Of a stretch of 64,000 nucleotides of DNA, positions 48,953 through 58,830 are shown in pieces (position 1 is the first letter of the stretch; every line of letters begins with the position of its first letter). Under the pieces are notes generated by a model, which saw nothing but the letters and a program-made list of their open reading frames with translations, ran no database searches and was not told the DNA's origin. This stretch comes from Paenibacillus sp. OVF10 (GTDB taxonomy: Bacteria; Bacillota; Bacilli; Paenibacillales; Paenibacillaceae). Made by a program: the position numbers and the translations under genes. The stretch lies in assembly GCA_022836915.1 (NCBI GenBank), contig CP094668.1, positions 6,510,001 through 6,574,000 of the forward strand, given 5' to 3'.

Positions 48953-51306
48953 TTACGCCTCCCTTACGGTCAGTTCGGCCATTTGCGTATCGTTTACGCT
49001 GCTGCCGATATGAATATGGAATTTTCCCGGTTCAACAACAGGCTTCAAGTCACGACCAATATACTGTAACTGCTCGGCTCCGATTTGGAATTCCACGGTC
49101 TGTGTCTCTCCAGGCTCCAGGTTCACTTTTGCAAACCCCTTCAGTTCCTTGGCTGGACGAGTCAGTGAGCTGACCACGTCAGCAATGTACATCTGTACAA
49201 CTTCTGCACCTGCATAACGGCCGGTGTTGGTCACATTCACAGATATCTTAACTGAATCACCGGCTGTGATGGACACATCACTCAACTGCGGTTCACTGTA
49301 CTCAAACGCGGTATAGCTTAGTCCGTATCCAAATGCATATCGTGGCTCCAAATCCTCTTCGAGGTAACGCTTGCCGCGGGAACGTTTGCCGTTATAATAG
49401 ATCGGTAACTGACCGACATGCTTCGGAATGGAGATCGTCAATTTACCCGATGGATTCACATCACCGAATAAAATATCTGCAATGGCATGCCCGCCCTCTT
49501 GACCCGGATACCACGCCTCCAGAATTGCATGTGCATGTTCATCCACCCAAGGTTCAGTGATGGGACGACCGTTAATGTAAACAACGACAAGTTTCTTGCC
49601 GAGCTTGTGAATCTCCTGAATGAGCTCCAGCTGTACTCCGGCAAGACCCAACGTCATCCTGTCGATCCCTTCGCCACACTCCATATCATTCCAGGAGTTA
49701 TCGGACACATTAGAAGCACCCGTCTTCAGATCAATCGTTCCTTCTCCAAAGTCACGTGCACTGGAACCGCCAACCACCATAATGACCGTATCCGCTTGGC
49801 TGGCTATTTCGATTGCACGCTCAAATCCTTCTTTTGAATCCCCTTTAATCCGGCAGCCTGGTGCATATAGAACCTGATCTGTACTGCTGTCACCAGTCAA
49901 AGGACCAACAGAACTCTTCTCCGTTCGCCCATCCACATGACTAGCCAGCTTACTGCGAATCCCATCCAGTACCGTCGCCACTTTCGACTTCGGTTGCGGA
50001 GATGTGTAATCACCCAGTTGATTGTAGGCCTGATCCGCATTGGGACCAATGACGGCGATCCGGCCCACATTTGCTATCGATAGAGGTAACGTGTCAGCCT
50101 CATTTTTGAGAAGTACAACGCCTTCCGCAGCCAACTGTCGTGCCAGCTGAACATGCGCTTCACTGCCAATGACTTCTGCTGCACGATCGGCATCCACGTA
50201 AGGCTGTTCGAATAAGCCCAGTCTGAACTTCAACGCCAGCACGCGAGAGACAGCCTGATCCAGAACCTGCACATCAAGCTTGCCTTCTGTTAACGCCTGC
50301 ACCAGATATTGCCCGAACATCTCACCGGACATCTCCATATCGATGCCTGCTTCAATCGCCTGTACGGAAGCTTCCATTCCATCTGCTGCGACATCATGCC
50401 CACTTGCCAGCATGTTGATCGCACCACAATCCGTAATGACCAGACCGTCAAAGCCCCAATCTTTACGCAAAACATCTTCCAACAATTCCGTATTTACCGT
50501 ACAAGGTGTGCCATCAATTTCGTTATACGCCGGCATGATCGACGCCGCGCCAGCTTCCACCGCTTTGCGGAATGGATACAGATCCACTTCCAGCAGTTCA
50601 CGCCAGCCCATATGTACAGGCCCTGCATTACGTCCACCTTCGGAGCTGCCGTAACCAACAAAATGTTTCAGCGTTGCCGCTACTGTATCTCCACGGTCCA
50701 GACTTTCACCCTGAAGCCCTTCCACGGAAGCAACTGCCAGTTCTCCAATGAGAAACGGATCTTCACCGAAACATTCCTCGGTACGTCCCCAGCGCGGATC
50801 ACGCACAACATCCAGTACCGGAGAATAGGTGACCACACCACCTTGGGCACGTGTCTCCCTTGCTACTGCCTGGCACATCTCCCGGTACAGATCCACATTC
50901 CAGGTGCTCCCCAGTAAAGGGGGACAGGATAGACCGTTCCGTCAATGGCCATATGACCATGCGAGCACTCTTCCCCAATCAGGATGGGAATCCCCAGTCT
51001 GGAATGCTCTACCGCATAACGTTGAATCAGATTAACCACCTCAGCGCCTTCTCTGGCGGATAGTCCATTTTCCAGCGTAACGCCAGTCCACGGATCTGCC
51101 CGAAGCGCACCGTAAAGGGAGCCGATGCCCCCATTTTCCACTTGCTGCTTAAAGGATTCATTTAACGTAATGTTCCCTTGATCATTCGTATAGGTCTGCC
51201 AGCCAAATGGCTGAGTAAGTTGGCCTACCTTTTCTTCCGTAGTCATCAGGCTAAGCAGGTGTTGTACCCGTTCCTCTACGGATTTGCTTTGGTCCTTGTA
51301 AGTCAT
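48953..51306 (-). CDS. GH3 beta-glycosidase, one frameshift
   Basis: About 784 residues after adding one C to the run at 50929-50933 (minus strand), joining GTVYPVP to PLLGSTWNVDLYREM. Order of domains: TIM barrel with LKHFVGYG and the nucleophile region GLVITDCGAI, alpha/beta domain with GEGIDRMTL, and a C-terminal fibronectin-like domain (LKGFAKVNLEPGE). Most such proteins are beta-glucosidases or beta-xylosidases; in this locus a role in trimming glucose, xylose or GlcNAc is possible but not shown. No signal peptide. ATG 51306 follows GGAGAG. Confidence 0.88.
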
Positions 51307-51342
51307 CAATCTGCATCTCTCCAATCCTATAACGTGATCCGG

Positions 51343-52263
51343 TTATTCTTTGACCGCGCCCACCGTCAGACCCTGTACGAAATAACGCTGGAAGAACGGA
51401 TAAGCGAATATAATCGGCAACGTAGCAAGCACAACCATCGCCATTCGGGACGTATCCTGCGGAATGGACTGCATGGCTGCCAGACTCATCGAACTGTTAG
51501 CAGAGTTCTGCTGGATAAACTGGATACTCGACTCAATCCGCATTAACATGGATTGCAGCGGTACCAGATTCGGATTATCGATGTATAATAGCGCATTGAA
51601 CCAATCATTCCAGTAACCGAGTGTACTGAACAACCCGATGGTTGCAAGTCCCGGCAAGGAGAGTGGAATCACGATTTTCATAAAGGTATAGAACTCACCG
51701 GCGCCATCAATTTTGGCCGATTCAATGACTGCATCCGGCACACTAGTGGAGTAGAATGTACGCAAAATCATAATATAGAAGGCATTCATCGCCAGCGGCA
51801 GAATCAGTGCCCATAACGTATCTTTCAACCCAAGTAGCTGGGATACGACCATATAAGTTGGAATCATCCCGCCGTTGAATAACATGGTCAGAATCGCAAA
51901 GATGGAGAAAAATCTCCGATATCTGAAGCTCTTACGGGAAATCGCATACGCATACAGCGACATCAAAATCAGACTGATAATGGTGCCGAGTACCGTTACC
52001 AGAATGGTAACCCCGTACGCGCGCAACAGCGTGTCCCCACTCTGCCAGACAAACTGATATGCCGCTAGACTCCATTCTGCCGGAATCAGACGATATCCAT
52101 CACGGGCCAGTGCTTTCTCGTCCGTAAACGAGATGATGACTACAAATATAAAAGGAAATACACAGATCAGAGCAAATAGACCGGCGATGATGTTCATGAT
52201 TACGTTCCAACCGCTGGATACGTGGTGGAAGTCGCGTTTTTTAACAATCCCTGCTTGAGCCAT
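51343..52263 (-). CDS. Sugar ABC transporter permease (LplC/YtcP-like)
   Basis: A 306-residue inner permease with six membrane helices and the ATPase-contact loop ESAKIDGAGEFYTFMKIVIP (EAA-type motif), ending in FFQRYFVQGLTVGAVKE, the usual end of this family. AAAGGAGTG precedes the ATG. It pairs with the permease encoded just before it. No ATPase gene is in the locus, as usual for such importers, which share a common MsmX-type ATPase encoded elsewhere. Confidence 0.92.
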   Translation of the reverse strand: MAQAGIVKKRDFHHVSSGWNVIMNIIAGLFALICVFPFIFVVIISFTDEKALARDGYRLIPAEWSLAAYQFVWQSGDTLLRAYGVTILVTVLGTIISLILMSLYAYAISRKSFRYRRFFSIFAILTMLFNGGMIPTYMVVSQLLGLKDTLWALILPLAMNAFYIMILRTFYSTSVPDAVIESAKIDGAGEFYTFMKIVIPLSLPGLATIGLFSTLGYWNDWFNALLYIDNPNLVPLQSMLMRIESSIQFIQQNSANSSMSLAAMQSIPQDTSRMAMVVLATLPIIFAYPFFQRYFVQGLTVGAVKE

Positions 52264-52286
52264 GGTGGTTCACTCCTTTCCCTGTC

Positions 52287-53216
52287 CTAGAATAGGCTGC
52301 TGTCTTTATCTACTTTGCGCACAACATAGTTAGAGATCATAACGAGTACAAAACCTACGACGGATTGATACAATCCCGCAGCTGTACTCATGCCAATCTC
52401 ACCACTTGTTTTCAATCCACGATATACGTACGTATCGATAACATTGGTAACGGAATAGAGCGTACCCGAATCCCTAGGCACCTGATAGAACAGTCCAAAG
52501 TCGGCATAGAAAATGCGGCCTACGGCCAGCAAGGTCATTATCGTAATGATGGGCGACAGCAACGGGATCGTAATGTTACGAATTTGCTGCCATTTGCTTG
52601 CCCCATCGATCATGGCTGCTTCATAGAGCGATTTATCAATCCCCAGAATGGAGGCCAGATAGACAACGCTGCTATAACCAATTGTTTTCCATAACGCTAC
52701 GAACACCAGAATATACGGCCAATATTTCGCCTCGGAGTACCACTGAATCGGTTCCACACCGAACCAGCCGATAATCTGATTCAGCATCCCGCGGTCCATG
52801 CTCAAGAAGCTGAATGCGAAGTAACCAACGATAACCCAGGATAGAAAATACGGCAGAAACATACCGGTTTGATACAGTTTGGCGAGTCGTTTATTCACTA
52901 GTTCCGAGAGCAGGATTGCCAATGCCACAGCAAATACCAGTCCCAAGAAGATAATGGCGATGTTATAAAAGAGCGTGTTGCGCGTAATTAGCCATGCATC
53001 ACTTGTGCTGAACAGGAATTTGAAATTGTCCCAGCCTACCCATTCACTCTTCATCAGACTTGCCCAGAACCCTTCGCGGCTGAATCGATATTCCTTAAAG
53101 GCAGCCACGGTGCCCACGAGTGGCAAGTAGGAGAAGAAGAAGAACCAGATGGCGCCTGGCAGTACCATGAGCAGCATGACTCGGTTTCTAATCAGGTTTT
53201 TCAAAAATGTAGTCAT
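52287..53216 (-). CDS. Sugar ABC transporter permease (LplB-like)
   Basis: A 309-residue permease with six helices and the EAA-type loop YEAAMIDGASKWQQIRNITIP. Its N-terminus MTTFLKNLIRNRVMLLMVLPG and the PLVGTVAAFKEY motif are typical of LplB/YtePQ-like importers of complex oligosaccharides. AAGGAGG precedes the ATG. Placed between the binding-protein gene (77 bases) and the second permease (23 bases), so in one operon with them. Confidence 0.92.
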   Translation of the reverse strand: MTTFLKNLIRNRVMLLMVLPGAIWFFFFSYLPLVGTVAAFKEYRFSREGFWASLMKSEWVGWDNFKFLFSTSDAWLITRNTLFYNIAIIFLGLVFAVALAILLSELVNKRLAKLYQTGMFLPYFLSWVIVGYFAFSFLSMDRGMLNQIIGWFGVEPIQWYSEAKYWPYILVFVALWKTIGYSSVVYLASILGIDKSLYEAAMIDGASKWQQIRNITIPLLSPIITIMTLLAVGRIFYADFGLFYQVPRDSGTLYSVTNVIDTYVYRGLKTSGEIGMSTAAGLYQSVVGFVLVMISNYVVRKVDKDSSLF

Positions 53217-53293
53217 TGTGGAGATCCTCCTTCAGGCTTGAATGAAAAAGGACCGGACGCGATAATCAGCCGCCCGATCCTTACGATGTATCG

Positions 53294-54765
53294 TTACTTG
53301 TTTTCCGCTCTCCAGGCATCCAGTTGGCTTTGGGCTTCAGCCATTACTTTCTCCAGTCCGGCTTGATTGAACTTCTCAATCACTTGATCCAGATTGGCTG
53401 CCGGGTCCAGTGTACCTGTCATCAGTGCTGCCCAATATTGCTCTTTCACGTTCTGTACCGCCGTTAGTTCGGCAGATACATTGCTTGCATCAAAGTTAAA
53501 GCTGAGGATCGGGGAATTGACACCTTCAGCGTTGAACTTCTTGAACTCATCCCATTTGTTATCCGGGTCATTGCTGTTCAGATAGAGCAGCATGTTGTTA
53601 CCAAGGGAGTATGAAGGCATATCGTAGTTTTTCGATTCAGGCAGATTTTCCATATGCGTGTCATCCACTTTTTGTAGTGTGTGCCCTCGATACCGGAATC
53701 CACCATATTACGCAGCACAGGATCTGTATTCAGCAGGTTCAGGAACTCCATCGCTTTCTCTGGATATTCCGAGTTGGCCGAGATGGCCATAATGGAGCCT
53801 TGTACAGATGTATTCGTTATAATTGCTTCACTTGCAGGTGTTGAAACAACTTGATAACCGTAACTTGCAGACCATTGATTGTCCGCGAGCGGTTGAGTCT
53901 GTGCACGATCCAGGAACCAGTTGCCCGATGTTGTCAGGTCGTTCGTGGAACCTGTTGTTGCCGCTTCTGCCGATACATAACCGGCTTTGTAGTACTTGTG
54001 CATCGTGGTTAGTGCTTCTTTCATTTCAGGTGTTTCCAGTATGTTCACGAGCTTATAGTCTGTTGTATCCAGCTTGATTGCCATTGGCAGATTCTGAATG
54101 ACATAGTCATATGGCACGTAAGGAACATAGTTTTTATCCATGGCAAATGGTGTTACACTCGCCTCGTTTTCCTTAATTGTTTTCAGTAAAGGCTCCAGAC
54201 TGTCTAACGTACGGACGCCAGAGATGTCCAGCTTGTATTTATCAACCAGCATTTGGTTAAAGCGCCATACCTCTTGTTGTGGCAACTCTTTGTTGGCTGG
54301 AATTCCGTAATTGTGTCCATCTACCTTGGAACCGCTGAGGAATGCAGGATCAATGGTCTTGGTAAGATCCTGACCGTATTCAGAAAGCAGGTCATCCAGT
54401 TCGAGGAATGCACCTTTTCTGGCATTTTGTACATAATCGAATCCACCAGAAGAAGTGAACAGAATGTCCATTGGCTCACCGGATGCTACGTTAACCTGCA
54501 TCTTCTGCGGGTAGTCACCCCAGTCAACCATCTTCATTGTTACCGTGGCATTAATTTTCTCTTTGGTATACTTGCTCACTTCTTCCATCACTTTGTTGAC
54601 GTCTTTCTGAGGGGTACCGATGGTATACCAGATCAACTCTACCGCGTCATCTCCAGCTCCCCCAGATTCCGAAGCATCTTTGCTTCCTCCACAGGCACTA
54701 AGAACAAGTGTAACGGCCATTAACAATGCAAGAACGAGTGAGAAGTGTTTTCTTTGTTTACTCAT
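53294..54765 (-). CDS. Sugar ABC transporter substrate-binding lipoprotein, one frameshift
   Basis: About 490 residues after one A is added at 53669-53673 (minus strand), joining GIEGTHYKK to VDDTHMENLPESKNYD. The N-terminus is a lipoprotein signal with LSAC; Cys25 would be lipidated and anchor it outside. The rest is an extracellular solute-binding domain of the LipO/YtcQ kind (DAVELIWYTIGTPQ, MEFLNLLNTDPVLRN). It would capture the glycan released by the GH85 enzyme and deliver it to the two permeases. GGGAGG precedes the ATG, and two cre-like sites lie further upstream. Confidence 0.9.
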
Positions 54766-54830
54766 TTCTTTGATCCTCCCTTTTCGTGTTCCCTTAGGCT
54801 CTACTTACTAACTGCTTTAACCTTATCGAA

Positions 54831-54844
54831 TGAAAGCATTTACA
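54831..54844. promoter_or_regulatory. cre-like site (CcpA), importer promoter region
   Basis: TGAAAGCATTTACA differs from the cre consensus TGWAANCGNTNWCA at one position (A for the central G). It lies 66 bases upstream of the binding-protein start. Confidence 0.4.
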
Positions 54845-54922
54845 AAAAGAAGATAAACTTAAGTTTTCGAGGTACAAATTAAAGAGAAATCATCCTTGGA
54901 CAACTATTTTGTACCTGTTTAA

Positions 54923-54936
54923 TTAAATCGCTTACA
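54923..54936. promoter_or_regulatory. Second cre-like site upstream of the importer
   Basis: TTAAATCGCTTACA has the intact CG centre and differs from the consensus only at the second base. It is 158 bases upstream of the binding-protein start. Confidence 0.35.
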
Positions 54937-54940
54937 TGAA

Positions 54941-55006
54941 AGAGACATGCCGGGTAACGTATGCCATGATTTTCATCCATGCCATTCCTGTTCCCGATAT
55001 GTCTCT
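54941..55006 (-). terminator. Hairpin terminator after the response-regulator gene
   Basis: AGAGACAT...CGGG on one arm pairs with CCCG...ATGTCTCT on the other with a two-base internal mismatch. On the minus strand it is followed by TTTC. It separates the two-component genes from the importer operon. Confidence 0.6.
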
Positions 55007-55046
55007 TGGCTCTCTGTCCGCATAGTTGGATCTACCCGTCACCGAA

Positions 55047-56560
55047 TTAACCAAACACCTTGAAATCAGTCGGTGAAATTCCTACATATTTGCGGAACTG
55101 TTTATAAAAATACCCTGTCTCCCAATACCCCACATTTCGGGCGATCTCATGTACCTTCAGATTGGAATTGCGTAGTTGCTCCTTCGCACGTTCAATCCGG
55201 TATTTGTTGATATATTCGGCAAACGTCTCCCCGGTCTCCTTATGAAACAATTGTCCCAAATACACCGGATGCAGATGATAGTGGGCACCCAGCAGCTTCA
55301 GTGAAAGCTCTTCTGCGTAGTGTTTGTCGATATGCTGAAGCACTTGGTTTACAATCGGATTCTTCAGATCCTGCAATAGGGATTGGATCGTCTGCGACCC
55401 AACCTGCTGAAGCGCCCGCACGAGTTCATCAAAAGTGCCACTGTCCAGCACAAGTTGAAGCCCTTGTTGGTATATGGCAGACTCATCCGAATGTTTGATG
55501 CTCTCCAGTTCCATTTTGAAGCGAATCACAACTTCCAGTGCGGTATTCTGTAACTCCCCAGGCGTAAGCCCATCGCGATGCTGTTCAAAATCCATACGAA
55601 TCCGGTCGGCAAGTTGTTCTGTATTGCGAGACAGAATGAGTTTGGCATACTCCCTCCAATCAATGAAAAAGGTCGCCGTTGAACTTCCGCACCTTTCCAG
55701 TATGGCATGGTCGATCACTTTAAGGTCGGGATAAATCATCACATACTGTAGTGCTTTTTGGCCTCGGCATAACTGGTCGGCGCATGGTACAGCCCTTTCA
55801 TCAATCTGCCTGCTCCAATGCGTGCCGCGGGATGGGTTACGGTTATCTCATCAGATAATGCCTGCAGGCCATCCATCAACTTCTGTTCCTCGTCCCTTGT
55901 ACCCTGAATATTGGCAATAATGACGATGTCTCCATCGATATCATGAAATACGTTCAGATGGCGTCTGTCTCTAAGCATCTCTTCTACACGTTCAAACATG
56001 CCGGGTACTTGCCCTTTGTCACGCAGAATGGCCACAGCAACGTCAGGTGCATCCAGCGAAAGGTTCATAAACTGGGCACGTTCTTCAAATTCGGTAGCTG
56101 CAATCTGTCCCGTAAGCCACCGATGAAGAATGTTATCTTTCAGAATCTGAATGCCATAAGCATCATCGGTTTGAGGTGAAACCATATGGTCCAGTTTGGA
56201 TGCTGTGTTGCTCAGTGTGGATTCCAGTTCCTCCACATTAATCGGTTTGAGCAAATAGTTTTCGATCCCCAGTTGCATGCCTTCCTTCAGATATTCGAAC
56301 TCATTGAAACCACTCAGGATAATGACCTTAATATCAGGTTGCACTCGCCTTGCTTCCCGAATCAGATCTAGACCATTCATGAGTGGCATGGAGATATCCG
56401 TAATCAGGATGTCCACAGGCTGAGAAGATAACGCTTGTAACGCAGCCTGCCCATTACCTGCATGACTCACAATTTCCATACCAAATGAAGACCAATCCAC
56501 AATATCGTATAAACCTTCAATGATGAATGGCTCATCGTCCACAATAAACACCTTGTACAT
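55047..56560 (-). CDS. YesN-like response regulator with AraC output domain, one frameshift
   Basis: About 504 residues after adding one A at 55755-55759 (minus strand), joining SYAEAKK to ALQYVMIYP. Receiver domain 1-120 with phospho-acceptor Asp55 and VDDE at 7-10. A middle region of unknown fold follows (120-390), then a C-terminal AraC-type double helix-turn-helix (YHLHPVYLGQLFHKETG and VHEIARNVGYWETGYFYKQF). YesN-type regulators sit beside oligosaccharide importers and switch on their genes. The ATG at 56560 comes one base after the kinase stop. Confidence 0.9.
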
Positions 56561-56561
56561 G

Positions 56562-58390
56562 TTAAACACCTGTCCCTTCTGTATGTGGATAACGCACCCT
56601 GATCCGTGTTCCTTCTCCAAGGGTGCTCTCTATGGTGATACCGAACTCTGGTCCATACAGGAAGCGCAATCGACTATGGACACTGCGCAGCCCGAACATC
56701 TGACCAGACTCTTCAGGACGTTCCAGTTCTTCAAGGATTTCCGTCAGGCGTGCTGGATCAATGCCTTTGCCATTATCTCTGACTTCCACTTGCACCACAT
56801 CATCTGTTTCTTCCACAACAATTGATAATCGGTTATCCGAACGTTCTGTCTGAATGCCATGTACGACATAATTCTCAATGATGGGTTGCAGCGAAAGTTT
56901 CACCACAGGGTGTTGATAATAAGCAGCATCGATCTGGATCGTATATATGAAAATATCCTTGTAGCGGATTCGGAATAACTCCAGATACAAGCGACAAGCT
57001 TCCATCTCATCCTTCAGCGTATAATTTTTCTTCTGCTGTACCAGGCTCTTGAACAATACGGATAAACTATAGATCATCTCGCCAACATCTCTCGCCCCCT
57101 GGGATATCGCCCTCATCCGAATCACTTCAAGCGTATTGTAGAGAAAATGAGGGTTGATGCGCGCCTGTAATGCGACCAGCTCGGTCTCCTTCTGTTTGAT
57201 CTCGGCTTTGTAGACTCGTTCAATATACAGATTCAGCTCATCCAGCATGTCGTTGAAGCTATGGGAGATCTGCCCCAGTTCATCATCTCGCGAATCGTCG
57301 ATGCGAGCCGTCAAGTTGCCATATTTCACTTTTTGGGTGAAACGAATAATTCGACGGGTTCGTTTGGCAAAGTTAATAATGAAAAACGCCGGAACCAGCA
57401 CAGCAAACAGAATACACACAATACTGATCGAGATGATGGTATTGCGAATGCCCGCATAGGTTTCAGCCATCTCTTCTACCGGAACGGTGCCAATGACCAC
57501 ATAACCCTGATCGGCGGAGACAAACTTGTTCACATACATGTTCTGCTCTTTTTCATCGAATCCATATCCGTCTGATCAAACAGGGAATCGGCCACATTCA
57601 CGTAGGGATACTTCTTCCCGTAATAATGATTGTTGGAGTCAAATAACACTGTCCCTTTCGCCGATAACACCACGATTTCTCCCTTGAGGTTACTCTCGTA
57701 GTTATCCAGCGCGTTACCGATTCCCTCCGAGTCAAAGAAGACAAGAAATTGGCCCAGATTCCGAAGAGTCTGTGTATTGTTAATTGGTACGCGGATGGAG
57801 TAGAGCGCAGGGTCCCATTGATTAATCTCTTTGCGAATCCAGTAATTGGGTGCACTGATATTGGGCGTTTCCATCGCCATCACGTCCGGAATATAGGAAT
57901 GAGCCACATTGGCGTCCAGCTTGCGGAACTGCTTATGTTGATTAAAGGTAGACAGATCCTGCTGCTCAGCGCTATACAACATGAGTTGGTTAATCTGCGA
58001 ATTACGATCCATAATGTTCTGAAAATGTTTCAACACATCGGCCGAATAGTCATCCTGATTAGCATAATATCCATTTGTCATGTGCTGAACATATTCAGCG
58101 TACGAATGATTCATCAGATAAGTAATGTTGGCGGACAGTGCCTCATTCTGATGCATATCCCTCACCATGTTTTGTACCGATTCATACTGCTGATGAATGT
58201 ATCGATCCACATGTTCCATCGCCGCTTTCTGGATCGCCAGTTCCCGGCGAATCGTGGAGTCGGACACTGACAGGAAGATGATATAAGACAATGTAATGAT
58301 CGTGACAATGGATATCATCGAGAAGATCAGTAGCATTTTCATAAACATATTATTTTTGAAGAAATTATTGTAAACGCTAACAATTTTCAA
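56562..58390 (-). CDS. YesM-like sensor histidine kinase, one frameshift
   Basis: About 609 residues once one A is added at 57549-57553 (minus strand), joining DQTDMDSM to KEQNMYVNKFVSA. Two membrane helices (near residues 15-40 and just after TYAGIRNTI) bracket an extracellular sensor of roughly 250 residues. HAMP-like segment, then the His_kinase domain with ARINPHFLYNTLEVIRM (phospho-His in PHFLYN) and the ATPase domain with LQPIIENYVVHG and DNGKGID. The start is taken as TTG 58390, ten bases after GGAGGG; an out-of-frame ATG at 58397 hints that another base may be wrong there. It would sense the extracellular sugar. Confidence 0.9.
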
Positions 58391-58458
58391 GTCGCATGTT
58401 CCCTCCGATGCTGTTTTCCTGACTATATAAGTAGAACTAAAGATTATTAACACTGACA

Positions 58459-58646
58459 CTACGATGACAGAATAACCTTCCAATCGCAGTTATCCCCAGA
58501 TTTTTTCGATTCTCTTTTCCCAAGGGAAAATCCGGTGATAGCGTATGCTTCCGATGCAGCTTTCTTTCAGAAAGCTTTTAGGCGAACGCTCCGCTTCTTC
58601 AGGTTTTTTCTGTCCTCTCCGTTATCGTGTAAATGATTAGTTTAAC
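58459..58646 (+). repeat. Dispersed structured repeat, copy 5
   Basis: A full 188-bp copy (CTACGATGACAGAATAACC to ATGATTAGTTTAAC), nearly identical over its length to copy 4, lying in the divergent gap between the kinase and GH85 genes. Confidence 0.85.
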
Positions 58647-58740
58647 TTATATTGAATTATATCATCAGGCTTCTGACATTAACTTGTCACCTGGAACTTT
58701 TCTTTAGTTTGTACTAGCGATTCTTTAATTTCACCCTATT

Positions 58741-58754
58741 TAAAAACGCTTTCA
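58741..58754. promoter_or_regulatory. cre-like site upstream of the GH85 gene
   Basis: TAAAAACGCTTTCA, whose complement TGAAAGCGTTTTTA departs from the cre consensus at one base. It lies 77 bases upstream of the GH85 start. Confidence 0.4.
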
Positions 58755-58830
58755 TCCACTATCGTTAACCATAAGTTTAGCTTTGTGTAAAAGAATACCT
58801 TACATTCATTCCACTTGAAGGAGGAACAGC

